NCBI GenBank assembly: GCA_012513395.1
Contig: JAAZCH010000051.1
Location: 1 to 29,055 of the forward strand
Source: Tissierellia bacterium
Lineage (GTDB): Bacteria > Bacillota_A > Clostridia > Tissierellales > Peptoniphilaceae
Direction of reading: 5' to 3'
DNA: 29,055 nucleotides
In this document: one piece after another, positions 15,151 through 24,213 of the stretch
Layout: each line of letters begins with the position of its first letter
Position numbering within the stretch: the first letter of the stretch is position 1
Notes under the pieces: generated by a model
What the model saw: the letters and a program-made list of their open reading frames with translations, nothing else
Databases searched by the model: none
What the model was told of the DNA's origin: nothing
Translations under genes and position numbers: made by a program

Positions 15151-15190
15151 CAGCACATGGATTAGCTTATCTGAATCCATGTGTTGTATT
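15151..15190 (+). terminator. Terminator after the sulfurtransferase gene
   Basis: A 13-bp stem CAGCACATGGATT/AATCCATGTGTTG with one G-U pair and a 10-nt loop, followed by T-rich sequence. Confidence 0.82.
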
Positions 15191-15232
15191 TATTTTAGAA
15201 ATATTAACATTAAATTGGGACATTTAAAATGA

Positions 15233-15929
15233 CAAAATAAGAAAATTGTAACTCCAAAATCTGCTGGAACTAATAAAAAGTTTAAAATTAAAATAACTGG
15301 ACCTTAAGGTTATGAAAAAATAATAATACCTCATGATGAAACAGTAAAACTGAAGAACTATATTATGGCGAGTATGAAGTTATTGAAATTGAAAATTTTG
15401 GATATACTGTGGAATACAGTGCAAAAGATATAACTTTAAGAATTAACAATCCTGATGGAGAAATCACTATAATCAACAAAAAACTTGCAGATGATACAAA
15501 GATTGTAACAGCTAAAAAAGAATGGTCAGGCGATAAAGATTGGAACTAAAAAGAATATGTTAAACCCGATATTTGGTTTAAACTTCAATAACAATTTCAG
15601 GCGGAGTATGGTAAGATGTAATTAATTCCATAAAACAGATTCCAAAATCCAATGAAGCTTCATTGGTTGTTCTAATTAAGAATTCTAAAAGCCAAAGACC
15701 TGATAGAGAATTGACTCGTGCTGAAACTGTAACTATAGTAAATAGAATGCTAGACAGAAAGGCAGACAAAGCTTATGTAGATACTAATGTGAGAAGCATA
15801 ATCAGCTTTACTGACTTAACGAATGTATACTGGGCATATTATGACATTATGGAAGCTAGTAATAGTCATAATTATGAAAGATTATCTAATAAAGAAGAAC
15901 GATGGACTAAACATTGGAGACCATATTAA
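15233..15929 (+). pseudogene. Decayed Cna-B/SLH-domain surface protein
   Basis: Remains of the C-terminal part of a cell-wall surface protein. Frame 1 from about 15245 reads IVTPKSAGTNKKFKIKITGP, then a TAA (15305), then GYEKIIIPHDETVKL. A one-base deletion near 15350 shifts the frame to EELYYGEYEVIEIENFGY and NKKLADDTKIVTAKKEWSGD, typical Cna-B repeat sequence. Stops follow at 15547 and 15589. A further frame, open 15663-15929, encodes an S-layer-homology domain: RELTRAETVTIVNRMLDRKA, then ISFTDLTNVYWAYYDIMEAS and a terminal WTKHWRPY. The N-terminus, signal peptide and other SLH repeats are missing. Several independent lesions make sequencing error unlikely. Confidence 0.82.
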
Positions 15930-15963
15930 AAACGACAAAATCTATCTCACACTATTCTATAAG

Positions 15964-15995
15964 AAAGGCCTTGGTCAATTGTGACCAAGGCTTTT
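15964..15995. terminator. Bidirectional terminator at the 3' end of hutG
   Basis: A 13-bp stem built on GCCTTGGTC/GACCAAGGC with flanking A and T runs and a 6-nt loop. It is 10 bp beyond the hutG stop. A similar hairpin with related flanks is at 17123-17151. Confidence 0.88.
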
Positions 15996-16005
15996 CACAT
16001 TTTTA

Positions 16006-17010
16006 TTATTCTAATCCTTCGCCTAACTTAGTTACAATTGCGAAAATTAGAATTGCAGCAAGAGTGGCTGTGCTGCTGTCATGATCAAATCGCGGTGAAA
16101 CTTCCGCTATATCTATGCTCGCAATTTTGTTGTGAGCCAATACATATTTAAGTAAAATTATGACTTTTTCCGGATCCAGTCCCAAAGGTTGTGGTGCACT
16201 TACCCCTGGAGCTATGCTAGATGAGAATACGTCAGTATCGATAGTCACATATAAATGATCAACTTTTCGAATAAACCGATCCAGCCTTCCGAATACAGTA
16301 AAAATATCCCCATTTGTGATTTCCTTTGCCAATACATATTCTGTATTGGACTCATCAGAAAATTTAAATAAACTTCTAGTGTTTGCAGATCTGTGAATTC
16401 CCAGTACAAAATAGTAATAGTCCTTATTTGCAGATTTATTCAAATCATATATTTGGCGAAACATAGTTCCACTAGTTCCCATACCTTCTTTATACGGTCT
16501 GTTATCGAAATGAGCATCAAAATTAATTATTCCAACATCTGCCTTCTTGTCATTTCTTTGGAAATAATCGAATATTCCCTTGTAATGTCCAAAAGCGATT
16601 TCATGACCTCCGCCTAATAAAATAGGAAATAGGTTCAAACTCAACAACTTGTCAACTGCTTGAGCTAAAGATTCTTGGGCTTCTAGCAAAGTGCAATTTT
16701 CCGAAGTAACATCTCCTGCATCAAAGAGTTTTAATTCTGGACTAAAACTACAAGGCAAGTTTACCAAAGCTTTTCTAATAACTGGTGGCCCGTTATATGC
16801 GCCGGTTCTTCCTAAATTTTGTTCTATACCTTTATCAGATTTAAATCCCAAAAAAGCAAATCCCAATTCTCCCGTAAAAGGCTTATTGCTTTCGTCATTT
16901 AAGTCTAAAAATTCTATCCACTGATGCCATCTAAATGCATCGTAATCTTCCGTGGAATCTATTCGTCCCGTCCAAGTATTTGGATCAGGTTTAATATAAT
17001 TATTTATCAT
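16006..17010 (-). CDS. hutG: Formimidoylglutamase
   Basis: Hydrolyses N-formimidoyl-L-glutamate to glutamate and formamide, the last step of one histidine-degradation route. It is an arginase-fold (ureohydrolase) enzyme with an intact binuclear manganese site: GGGHEIAFGHYKG (His), INFDAHFDNR (Asp, His, Asp) and TIDTDVFSSSIAPGVSAP (Asp, Asp). N-terminal WTGRIDS and FRWHQWIEFLDL match HutG rather than agmatinase or arginase. Start ATG 17010 follows an AGGTGA ribosome site; the upstream TTG at 17028 is less likely. No hutH, hutU or hutI is adjacent. The gene stands alone, oriented against both neighbours and bracketed by related hairpin repeats. Confidence 0.93.
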   Translation of the reverse strand: MINNYIKPDPNTWTGRIDSTEDYDAFRWHQWIEFLDLNDESNKPFTGELGFAFLGFKSDKGIEQNLGRTGAYNGPPVIRKALVNLPCSFSPELKLFDAGDVTSENCTLLEAQESLAQAVDKLLSLNLFPILLGGGHEIAFGHYKGIFDYFQRNDKKADVGIINFDAHFDNRPYKEGMGTSGTMFRQIYDLNKSANKDYYYFVLGIHRSANTRSLFKFSDESNTEYVLAKEITNGDIFTVFGRLDRFIRKVDHLYVTIDTDVFSSSIAPGVSAPQPLGLDPEKVIILLKYVLAHNKIASIDIAEVSPRFDHDSSTATLAAILIFAIVTKLGEGLE

Positions 17011-17122
17011 TTCATCACCTGTGTTCAATTATATAATACTAAGGAGATAATATAAAGAGTTTAAAACTTTAATTAATGGTTCAAAGTGAACAATATATTT
17101 TTAACTATACTATTCTAAAGAA

Positions 17123-17151
17123 AAAACCTTGGTGATTGTGGTCAAGGTTTT
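17123..17151. repeat. Second copy of the hutG-flanking hairpin
   Basis: Stem AAAACCTTG…CAAGGTTTT (9 perfect pairs, extendable by G-U) with an A/T-rich flank. With the preceding ACTATTCTA (from 17109) it resembles 15951-15996 over about 45 bp, roughly three quarters identical by eye. It lies in a divergent intergenic region, where a terminator has no obvious transcript to end. Confidence 0.65.
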
Positions 17152-17241
17152 CCAAAGATTTTATCCACACATTTTATTTATAAATTTAATATGGGTATAA
17201 ACTAAATATATCTAAAAATCATTTGAAGGTGGAACAGCTAT

Positions 17242-18459
17242 ATGAAGAAATTGCATTCTGGAGAACTTTTTTGGGAAGATACTATAAAAAATGCTGAATA
17301 TTTGGAATTAAATGCAGATATTAATTGTGATGTCGTAGTTATTGGTGGCGGCATAAGTGGAGCTCTTATAGGTAACGCATTAATAAGAGAAGGGCTGGAT
17401 GTAGTGGTTTTGGATAAAAGAACTCCTGGATATGGTTCTTCCGATGGAAATACAGGAATTATTCAATACAATTCCGACATGTCTTTGTACGAAATGGTAG
17501 AAGAATTTGGAGAAAAATGGGCTGTGGATTTTTATAGATTTTCTATTTTGGCCATGGAAGAGTTGGGGAATGTAGTAAATTATTTAGGCGAAGATGTTGG
17601 ATACAAAGATACTGCCAGTCTTTTTTTATGTAACAAGGAAGAAGACTTAGAAGGTATGAAGAATAATTTTGAAACATTAAAAAAATATGACTTCCCTGCA
17701 GAATGGATAGGCAAAGAAAGATTAAAATCTGAATACCAATTGGAAGCTTGTGGAGCAATGAAAACTTGGAAAGATGCAGAACTAAATCCTTTTAAGATGG
17801 TTCAAGAACTACATAGAGACAGTTTAAAAAATGCTGGAAGAGTTTTTAAAAATGCTGAAGTAAAAAGAGTGGTAGATAATGAAGAAGGATTCATAGTAAT
17901 TGCAAATGATTATTTTATTGAATCCAAATTTTTAGTTTATGCAACTGGCTATGAAGAAAATATGGTGAAAATTGCTGAACCCTATTGCGAAAGAAATACT
18001 ACATTTTCATTAGTGACAGAAAAGTTAGACTCCCATTGGGGAAATAAAGAGATGCTTTGGGATAGTGCTGATCCATACGTATATTTTCGATTTACTGAAC
18101 AAAATAGAATTATAGCTGGTGGCTTAGATAGAAGTGGAACTAGATTATTTGGACAAAATACTATCGATAAAAAAAGTGAGGAAATATTAGAAAAAATAAA
18201 AATGTACTATCCAAATTTAAATACCAAGATTTATAAAGCGTGGCAATCAATTTTTGGCGAATCTAAAGACGGAATACCTTTTATTGGAAAGTTCCCAGAT
18301 AACTATAAAAAGTTTTATGCCTTGGGATTTGGTGGAAATGGAACATGCTATAGTGTAATGGCATCATTAATTATCAAAGATTATATATTAGGAAGTACTC
18401 ATTGTTACGCTTATACAACAGACTTAGAGACTAGGAAGAATAAAGAGGTAAAATCTTGA
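17242..18459 (+). CDS. FAD-dependent oxidoreductase (DadA/glycine-oxidase-like)
   Basis: A 405-residue flavoprotein of the DAO superfamily, oxidising an amine or amino acid of unknown identity. The N-terminal dinucleotide-binding fold is VVVIGGGISGALIGNALIRE (about residues 30-50) followed by VVLDKRTPGYGSSDGNTG. The C-terminal FAD contact is FYALGFGGNGTCYSVMAS. The SDGNTGIIQYN segment resembles oxidoreductases sometimes fused to Rieske domains, but there is no Rieske domain and no extra Fe-S motif here. The start ATG has an AAGGTGG ribosome site. DUF488 follows 65 bp later on the same strand, with no terminator between, so co-transcription is possible. Confidence 0.87.
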   Translation: MKKLHSGELFWEDTIKNAEYLELNADINCDVVVIGGGISGALIGNALIREGLDVVVLDKRTPGYGSSDGNTGIIQYNSDMSLYEMVEEFGEKWAVDFYRFSILAMEELGNVVNYLGEDVGYKDTASLFLCNKEEDLEGMKNNFETLKKYDFPAEWIGKERLKSEYQLEACGAMKTWKDAELNPFKMVQELHRDSLKNAGRVFKNAEVKRVVDNEEGFIVIANDYFIESKFLVYATGYEENMVKIAEPYCERNTTFSLVTEKLDSHWGNKEMLWDSADPYVYFRFTEQNRIIAGGLDRSGTRLFGQNTIDKKSEEILEKIKMYYPNLNTKIYKAWQSIFGESKDGIPFIGKFPDNYKKFYALGFGGNGTCYSVMASLIIKDYILGSTHCYAYTTDLETRKNKEVKS

Positions 18460-18524
18460 GTCTTTATTATATAAAATTCAAGCTAAATAAGCATAGGAAG
18501 CTTTTATAATTCGAGGTGAATATT

Positions 18525-18884
18525 ATGTTAAAAATAAAAAGAATCTATGATGATTACGATGATGAAGATGGATATAGGATTTTAGTGGACAGACTGTGGC
18601 CTAGAGGGATGTCGAAGGAAAAGGCGAGACTAGATGAGTGGGCTAAAGAAATATCCCCTTCTGACGACTTGAGAAAGGAATTCCATCATGTTCCAGACAA
18701 GTTTGACGAGTTTGTAAAAAAATACGAATTGGAATTGAAATCGAATCCCAAATCAGAAGAATTTATAAAATTAATCGAGGAAAAATTAACTAAAGGAAAT
18801 GTCACTTTACTATTCGGTGCGAAGGACGTTAAAATGAATAATGCCGTCGTACTGAAAGATTTGCTAGATAAAAAATTAAAGTAG
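18525..18884 (+). CDS. DUF488 family protein
   Basis: A 119-residue protein of the DUF488 (YeaO-like) family, function unknown. Conserved signatures are ILVDRLWPRGMSKEKARLDEWAKEISPS, LRKEFHH and the closing VTLLFGAKDVKMNNAVVLKDLL. Start ATG 18525 is set by GAGGTG six nt upstream; the in-frame GTG at 18516 lies within that site. It has normal length for the short single-domain form. Confidence 0.9.
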   Translation: MLKIKRIYDDYDDEDGYRILVDRLWPRGMSKEKARLDEWAKEISPSDDLRKEFHHVPDKFDEFVKKYELELKSNPKSEEFIKLIEEKLTKGNVTLLFGAKDVKMNNAVVLKDLLDKKLK

Positions 18885-18905
18885 AGCTTTCCCTCTGCAA
18901 ACAAA

Positions 18906-18952
18906 AAGTCAGCTGTGAGGATTTATATATCCTAATAGCTGGCTTAAATTTT
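18906..18952. terminator. Bidirectional terminator between DUF488 and CAP-protein genes
   Basis: A two-part stem: AAGTCAGCT/AGCTGGCTT outside and AGGAT/ATCCT inside. T6 follows on the right, and A5 on the left acts as the T-run of the minus strand. Confidence 0.82.
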
Positions 18953-18966
18953 TTACATTCGAAATA

Positions 18967-20064
18967 TTATTGTTTGAACAAATTGACTGCGTATAGGTTT
19001 TCTCCGTCAAAAATTACTGAAACATAAAAGGAAGAAAACTCACTTCTTAGCATATTTGCATTATGGCCCGAAGAACTTTTCCAAGCGTTGAATAGTGCTT
19101 GGGCGTTATTATCTCTTATGGAAATGGCTGCAGAATTTTCACCATTTACATTTCCGACAGTATCCCATGAAGAACCATCTGGCCTTATGTGATTACTATT
19201 TGGATTTGCACTTACTTCTGCTACTCTAATATCTGAAAGATTTTTGATATTAGAATCTATTTCCAATGCTTTTACGCCATTTTGAACTCTATGATCATTT
19301 ATAAGTCGCATCAAATCTCTCTCAATATCTTCTGCATAATTTTTCGTTACAGTACCTGTAATTGTATTTACACTTCTAGAGACAGTTTTAATCTCTGGCT
19401 TATCCTTGTTTGATAAAATAGAATCGACGACATTTTGTTTTTGGAACTCTTTATTAATAGGATCTATTAGAGATTGCATAGTAGGAACTTCTGCTCCTAC
19501 TGCATCTTTTATAGATGGCACATACCCTGGTTCTTTTAGCTCAGCGGTATGGGTTTCCTCGTCATAGCTAACTTCATATCCCAATGCATTTGCCAAAGTT
19601 CTCATGGGTAGGAATGTTCTGCCTATAGATGCATCTATGGTAGCAGCAACGTCAATCCTAGACATAACTCCATCAGTAAAAATTACGTTTTTATCAATGG
19701 GAAGTATTATTGATTTGCCATTTTGGGATTTGATTACCACCATTCTATGACTTTCATTCCAAAATATTTCCAATCCGTATATTAGATTTACAAAGTCTCT
19801 TACTCCTATAGCTGTTCTGTCTTTGGAAACTCTAATACCTTCGGTTAGTTTTCCGTTGATATTTTGTTTTCCATTTTTAATTGTGGATAAATTAATGGTC
19901 AATGGGCTTGTAAATTCACCCAAGATTATTTTTTCTTCTGCTATACTTCTTGCTTCTTCAATTATTTTTGAATCTATTTGTACTTCTGCCAATGCTATTG
20001 TAGGTATTAAAACCAAAACAAATACAATAGCTAAGGTGACTAGTTTTTTAATGTTCAATATCAT
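18967..20064 (-). CDS. Secreted CAP (SCP-like)-domain protein with copper-amine-oxidase-type N domain
   Basis: An exported protein. A signal peptide (NIKKLVTLAIVFVLVLIP…ALA-EV) is followed by a copper-amine-oxidase N-terminal-like domain with GVMSRIDVAATIDASIGRTF and FLPMRTLANALGYEVSYDEE, common in Firmicutes wall-associated stalk proteins. The C-terminal CAP/SCP domain (about residues 245-365) has LMRLINDHRVQNGVKALEID, GENSAAI and WKSSSGHNANMLRSEFSSFY. CAP proteins are extracellular with no single known activity. It lies 8 bp after threonine aldolase, probably in the same operon. The AGGAG site is 1 nt from ATG 20064 but 7 nt from TTG 20058, so initiation at the TTG is quite possible. Confidence 0.9.
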   Translation of the reverse strand: MILNIKKLVTLAIVFVLVLIPTIALAEVQIDSKIIEEARSIAEEKIILGEFTSPLTINLSTIKNGKQNINGKLTEGIRVSKDRTAIGVRDFVNLIYGLEIFWNESHRMVVIKSQNGKSIILPIDKNVIFTDGVMSRIDVAATIDASIGRTFLPMRTLANALGYEVSYDEETHTAELKEPGYVPSIKDAVGAEVPTMQSLIDPINKEFQKQNVVDSILSNKDKPEIKTVSRSVNTITGTVTKNYAEDIERDLMRLINDHRVQNGVKALEIDSNIKNLSDIRVAEVSANPNSNHIRPDGSSWDTVGNVNGENSAAISIRDNNAQALFNAWKSSSGHNANMLRSEFSSFYVSVIFDGENLYAVNLFKQ

Positions 20065-20072
20065 TCTCCTTA

Positions 20073-21089
20073 CTAAATAATTTCTATTAATCCTTCTACT
20101 TCTTCTTCTGTAGTTCTGTAAGTAGTTACGAAGCGAATTACGTCATTTCCGGCTTCAGTTTTTCCTGTTACTTCAAAAGCTGCAACCTTTCTCAATTCTT
20201 CGACTTCCGTTTTAGTTCTTTCTATAAAGATCTGGTTGGATTGGAATTCTTGATATAATTCAATACCTTTTTCTTCAAGTCCTTTTGCAAGTTTTTCTGC
20301 CATTTTATGAGCGTGCCTAGCGCCCTTCAAGTAACCATCTTCCATGGCGAAAACAGTTTCAAACATTATTCCCGTTACGAATCCTTTTGCCAACATGGCG
20401 CCTTTTTGTTTTTTTAGGTTAATAAATCCACGTTTTAATTCATCATTTACTATGACGATGGCTTCGCCTAAGAGCATGCCATTTTTCGTACCACCTAATG
20501 TGAAGCTGTCACATATTCTTGGTAAATCTTCCAGTTTCAAATTCGCTTTTTCAGAAACCAAAGCTGCTGCCATTCTTGCCCCATCTATAAATAGGTACAG
20601 TCCATTTAATTTACAGAAATTGTAAATACTTTCTATTTCTTCTTTTGTGTAGATAGTTCCTAACTCCGACGTATTGGATATATAAACTGTTCTGGGAACC
20701 GTCATAAATTCAGGTCCAAAATCAGAAAGCTTATTTTCCAAAAGTTCCACAGTTAATTTGCCATCGATAGTAGGAATCGTCTCTATCTTTACTCCTGTGG
20801 CTTCGATGGAACCTGCTTCGTGACCTTCAATATGTCCACTAGTAGCAGATAAAATAGATTCTTCAGGACGAAGTCCCGCAGTTGCACCTAAAATATTTGC
20901 ACTTGTACCTCCTGGAACAAAGTGAATTTCAGCATTTTTATATTGAATAGCATTTTTAATCAAACAAATTGCATTTTCAGTATGTGTATCAAAGCTATAT
21001 CCTGGATTTCTCTCATCGAGTGCACCTTTAAGTGCGTCTAAAATTTCTGGAATACATATATCGTTGTAATCATTTAAAAAGAAATACAT
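20073..21089 (-). CDS. ltaE: Low-specificity threonine aldolase
   Basis: A PLP enzyme cleaving threonine or allo-threonine to glycine and acetaldehyde. It is fold-type I, beta-eliminating lyase family: FVPGGTSANILGATAGLRP, SGHIEGHEAGSIEATG (stacking His86), LFIDGARMAAAL (Asp169 contacting the PLP ring) and FTLGGTKNGMLLGEA with the Schiff-base Lys202. At 339 residues from ATG 21089 it is normal length. That start has GGAGG 5 nt upstream, whereas the longer frame to 21137 has none. It is upstream of the CAP-protein gene with an 8-bp gap. Confidence 0.93.
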   Translation of the reverse strand: MYFFLNDYNDICIPEILDALKGALDERNPGYSFDTHTENAICLIKNAIQYKNAEIHFVPGGTSANILGATAGLRPEESILSATSGHIEGHEAGSIEATGVKIETIPTIDGKLTVELLENKLSDFGPEFMTVPRTVYISNTSELGTIYTKEEIESIYNFCKLNGLYLFIDGARMAAALVSEKANLKLEDLPRICDSFTLGGTKNGMLLGEAIVIVNDELKRGFINLKKQKGAMLAKGFVTGIMFETVFAMEDGYLKGARHAHKMAEKLAKGLEEKGIELYQEFQSNQIFIERTKTEVEELRKVAAFEVTGKTEAGNDVIRFVTTYRTTEEEVEGLIEII

Positions 21090-21168
21090 TTCTACCTCCG
21101 TTTGATTTATAATATAATTATTATAACATCTAATCATGTTATTTGTATGACATTCTAATTATTAAAAT

Positions 21169-21196
21169 TTGGATAATGGCTTGTTTATTATATTAT
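21169..21196 (+). promoter_or_regulatory. Candidate malQ promoter
   Basis: -35 TTGGAT (21169-21174), a 16-bp spacer, -10 TATTAT (21191-21196), about 30 bp before the malQ start codon. Confidence 0.45.
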
Positions 21197-21229
21197 CATT
21201 AAAAGAAAATACATAGAGCGAGGAATTAT

Positions 21230-22750
21230 ATGAACATATTTAAGGCAGAAAAATTTGATTACAAAGTGCTGAGAAAACAAAGAGGATCAGGAGTATTAAT
21301 GCATATTACTTCTCTTCCAAATAATTATGGGGTTGGAAGTATGGGATTAGAAGCTAGAGAGTTTGCCAATTTTTTAAAAGCTGCGGGACAAAAGTATTGG
21401 CAACTTCTACCAGTAGGTCCTACTGGATATGGCGATTCTCCGTACCAATCTTTAAGTAGTTATGCTGGAAATCCTTATTTAATTGACTTGGAGGATTTAA
21501 TAGAACGAGGTTTGATTTTTGAAGGTGAATTAGATAAATACAAGGAAGATGAAAATTTATCTAAGGTTAATTATGAAAAACTTCATCATCAAAGAAGGGA
21601 AATATTTAAATTAGCATTTTCTAGATTTGACGTGGAAGATTTAGATTTTCAAGGATTTGTTACGAAAAATAATTTTTGGCTAAAAGACTATGCGTTATTC
21701 ATGGCCATAAAAGACCATCAAAATGGGTTTAGTTGGTTGGAGTGGGAGGATAAATTTAAATTACGCGATGAATTGGCATTAAAAGAATTTGAAGAAAAAT
21801 ATAGGGATGAAGTTAGCTATTATATTTTTGTTCAATATATATTTTTTGAACAATGGGATAAACTAAAAGATTATTTGCATAAAAATGGAATTCAAACCAT
21901 TGGAGATCTTCCCATATACGTTGCTGAAGATAGCGCTGATGTTTGGGCGAATCCAGAATTATTTAAATTAGATGAGAATCTAATACCTTTTGTAGTTGGA
22001 GGCGTACCTCCAGATGCTTTTACTGACGACGGGCAGCTTTGGGGTAATCCGATTTACGATTGGAAAGTCCACGAATATACGAATTTTACCTGGTGGATTG
22101 ATAGGATTAAATGGAATTTTTCGATTTTTGATTTGGTTAGAATAGATCACTTCCGAGGATTTGAATCATATTGGGAAGTTCCCAAAGGTGATAAAACTGC
22201 TAAAAATGGAAAATGGGCAGAAGGACCTGGGATAAAGCTTTTTGATAAAATAAAAAGTGAACTGGGTGATGTTCCAATAATTGCCGAAGATTTAGGTGTT
22301 ATAACTTCTGCTGTAAGAAAACTTTTGGAAGATACGGGTTTTCCTGGCATGAAAGTACTTCAATTTGCCTTTAACCCATCTGGAAATAGTGAGCATATAC
22401 CTCATAATGCAGTGGAAAACTCCATTATGTACACAGGAACTCACGACAATGATACGATACTGGGATGGATTGATGAATTTGATTCAAAAGATATAGAATT
22501 TGCGAAAAAATATTTAAATCTAACGAAAGAAGAAGGTTACACTTGGGGAATGATTAGGGGAGCCTTTACAAGCATTTCAAGAATTGCAATAATACAAATG
22601 CAAGATTTGTTATTTCTAGATAATTCAGCTAGGATGAATATCCCTGGAACTCTGGGGGATAATTGGACTTGGAGAATGAAAAAGGGAGAGTTAGAGGAAG
22701 AGGTTATTTTAAAATTAAAGGATATGACAGAAATGTCAGGAAGATTATAA
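21230..22750 (+). CDS. malQ: 4-alpha-glucanotransferase (amylomaltase)
   Basis: Transfers alpha-1,4-glucan segments between maltodextrins, releasing glucose, in maltodextrin or glycogen metabolism. It is a GH77 enzyme of 506 residues, the usual length. It shows RGSGVLMHITSLPNNYGVG, YQSLSSYAGNPYLIDLE, IGDLPIYVAEDSADVW, LVRIDHFRGFESYWEVP (nucleophile Asp), VPIIAEDLGVIT (acid/base Glu), YTGTHDNDTILGW (third Asp) and a terminal PGTLGDNWTWRMKKGEL. It has a GAGGAA ribosome site before the ATG. No glycogen-synthesis or maltose-transport neighbours are present. Confidence 0.96.
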   Translation: MNIFKAEKFDYKVLRKQRGSGVLMHITSLPNNYGVGSMGLEAREFANFLKAAGQKYWQLLPVGPTGYGDSPYQSLSSYAGNPYLIDLEDLIERGLIFEGELDKYKEDENLSKVNYEKLHHQRREIFKLAFSRFDVEDLDFQGFVTKNNFWLKDYALFMAIKDHQNGFSWLEWEDKFKLRDELALKEFEEKYRDEVSYYIFVQYIFFEQWDKLKDYLHKNGIQTIGDLPIYVAEDSADVWANPELFKLDENLIPFVVGGVPPDAFTDDGQLWGNPIYDWKVHEYTNFTWWIDRIKWNFSIFDLVRIDHFRGFESYWEVPKGDKTAKNGKWAEGPGIKLFDKIKSELGDVPIIAEDLGVITSAVRKLLEDTGFPGMKVLQFAFNPSGNSEHIPHNAVENSIMYTGTHDNDTILGWIDEFDSKDIEFAKKYLNLTKEEGYTWGMIRGAFTSISRIAIIQMQDLLFLDNSARMNIPGTLGDNWTWRMKKGELEEEVILKLKDMTEMSGRL

Positions 22751-22784
22751 TTAACTATAGTATTTATAAAACTTGATATTACAC

Positions 22785-22833
22785 TTGACATTAAAATATC
22801 TTAATTTAATATCTGAAGTTGCTATGATATACT
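22785..22833 (+). promoter_or_regulatory. Promoter region of the GltD-like gene
   Basis: Two candidates: consensus -35 TTGACA (22785-22790) with TAATAT (22807-22812, 16-bp spacer), and an extended -10 TGA-TATACT (22825-22833). Both are within 60 bp of the ATG at 22864. Confidence 0.55.
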
Positions 22834-22863
22834 AATACCCATAAAGTAATTAGGGAGGAAGTT

Positions 22864-24102
22864 ATGGCTGTTCATATATTAGAAGAATCAAAAAGGTGTT
22901 TACAATGTAAAAGACCCTTATGTAGAGAGGGATGTCCTGTTAATACTCCTATACCTCAAATGATATCCCTGTTATTGTCAGGAAAAATTGAGGAAGCAGG
23001 AACTATGCTATATAGAAATAATCCAATGTCGGTTGTCTGTTCGTTAATATGTCCCGTTGGAGATTATTGTGAAGGGCATTGTGTACTTAATCGAAAATCA
23101 AATCCAATTCACGTATCGGCGATAGAAAACTATATTTCAAATTTTTATTTAGGAATGCGAGAAGAAGTTTTTGAAGCGCCATATAGTGGAAAAATAGCTG
23201 TAATTGGTGGAGGACCTGCGGGAATTAGTCTTTCAGTTTTTCTGGCTACTTATGGATATGAATTGACAATATTTGAAAGTATGCCTAGAGTAGGTGGGGT
23301 TATGAGATATGGAATCCCCGAATATCGCTTGCCTAATTCTATTTTGGATAAACTGGAAGTTCATTTGCACGAATTAGGAATTCGAATCCACCCTAATATG
23401 ACAATAGGTCCTACTTTTACTTTGACTGACTTGTTCCGAGATGGATACGAAGCTATATTTGTCGGAACTGGCGTATGGAATCCTAAAAGAATTAATTTAA
23501 AGGGAGAAACACTTCCCAACGTGTACCATGCAATAAATTTCTTAAAGTCTCCTGACGTTTATAACCTAGGCGAAACATGTGTTGTTATAGGTGCTGGAAA
23601 TGTAGCCATGGACGTAGCTAGAACAGCTAAACGTAAAGGTGTTCGAAATGTAATAATTTTCTACAGGCGAGGACGTGAAGATATTCGTGCTACTGAAGAA
23701 GAAATAACTTACACTGAGTTGGACGGAGTGGAATTTAAATTCCATACTGAGCCTTTGGAATTTACATTAGAAGGACTTTATTACAAGAGTTCAGAAGAAG
23801 GAGCAGAAGAAGAACGTGGATTTTTCCCGTGTGATTCGATAGTAATAGCAATTAGCCAAGCATCCCAAAAAAATATAGCAAATTCTGACGAATTACTACA
23901 GCTGAACGAAAAAGGTTTGATAATTACAGATGAAAATGGAGAAACTACTCATCCTGGAGTTTTTGCAACAGGTGATGTAGTTACGGGCGCTAGAACAGTT
24001 GTAGATGCCGTAGCTGGTGCTAAAAAAATCGCAAATCAAATTCATAAATACATTCAGTTAAAGGACAATCCAGATAAAGAAATTGAAGATTTATTTTTAT
24101 AA
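22864..24102 (+). CDS. GltD/NfnB-like NAD(P)-dependent Fe-S flavoprotein (glutamate synthase beta-subunit family)
   Basis: A 412-residue protein of the glutamate synthase small-subunit family, which passes electrons from NADPH through FAD and Fe-S clusters. The N-terminal cluster domain has CLQCKRPLCREGCPVNTPIP and CSLICPVGDYCEGHC. The FAD loop IAVIGGGPAGISLSVFLA is near residue 105, the NAD(P) loop VVIGAGNVAMDVAR near 245, and the C-terminal FAD motif is GVFATGDVVTGARTVVDAV. It is shorter than GltD (about 470), as in the stand-alone GltA type of anaerobes. The large glutamate synthase subunit is not adjacent, so the partner is uncertain: NADPH:acceptor, NfnB-like and glutamate synthase roles are all possible. 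Confidence 0.87.
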   Translation: MAVHILEESKRCLQCKRPLCREGCPVNTPIPQMISLLLSGKIEEAGTMLYRNNPMSVVCSLICPVGDYCEGHCVLNRKSNPIHVSAIENYISNFYLGMREEVFEAPYSGKIAVIGGGPAGISLSVFLATYGYELTIFESMPRVGGVMRYGIPEYRLPNSILDKLEVHLHELGIRIHPNMTIGPTFTLTDLFRDGYEAIFVGTGVWNPKRINLKGETLPNVYHAINFLKSPDVYNLGETCVVIGAGNVAMDVARTAKRKGVRNVIIFYRRGREDIRATEEEITYTELDGVEFKFHTEPLEFTLEGLYYKSSEEGAEEERGFFPCDSIVIAISQASQKNIANSDELLQLNEKGLIITDENGETTHPGVFATGDVVTGARTVVDAVAGAKKIANQIHKYIQLKDNPDKEIEDLFL

Positions 24103-24112
24103 AAGATATTCC

Positions 24113-24148
24113 AAGAGGTTGATATATTAATTATCAGCCTCTTTTTTT
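24113..24148 (+). terminator. Terminator after the GltD-like gene
   Basis: A 12-bp stem AAGAGGTTGATA/TATCAGCCTCTT (one G-U pair) with a 7-nt loop, running into seven T's. Confidence 0.9.
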
Positions 24149-24213
24149 ATTTAGTGAAATTAAATGCTATTGAGTTAAAAAATTAGATTTTCATATTGTA
24201 ATAACAGCCAAAA

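Noticed and set aside
15663..15929. Independent small SLH-domain gene
   Set aside because: The frame begins mid-domain without a start or ribosome site and is preceded by Cna-B sequence in other frames, so it is part of the decayed surface-protein gene.
18505..18510. TATAAT just before the DUF488 gene as its -10 box
   Set aside because: A start site from it would fall in the ribosome-binding site, leaving no leader.
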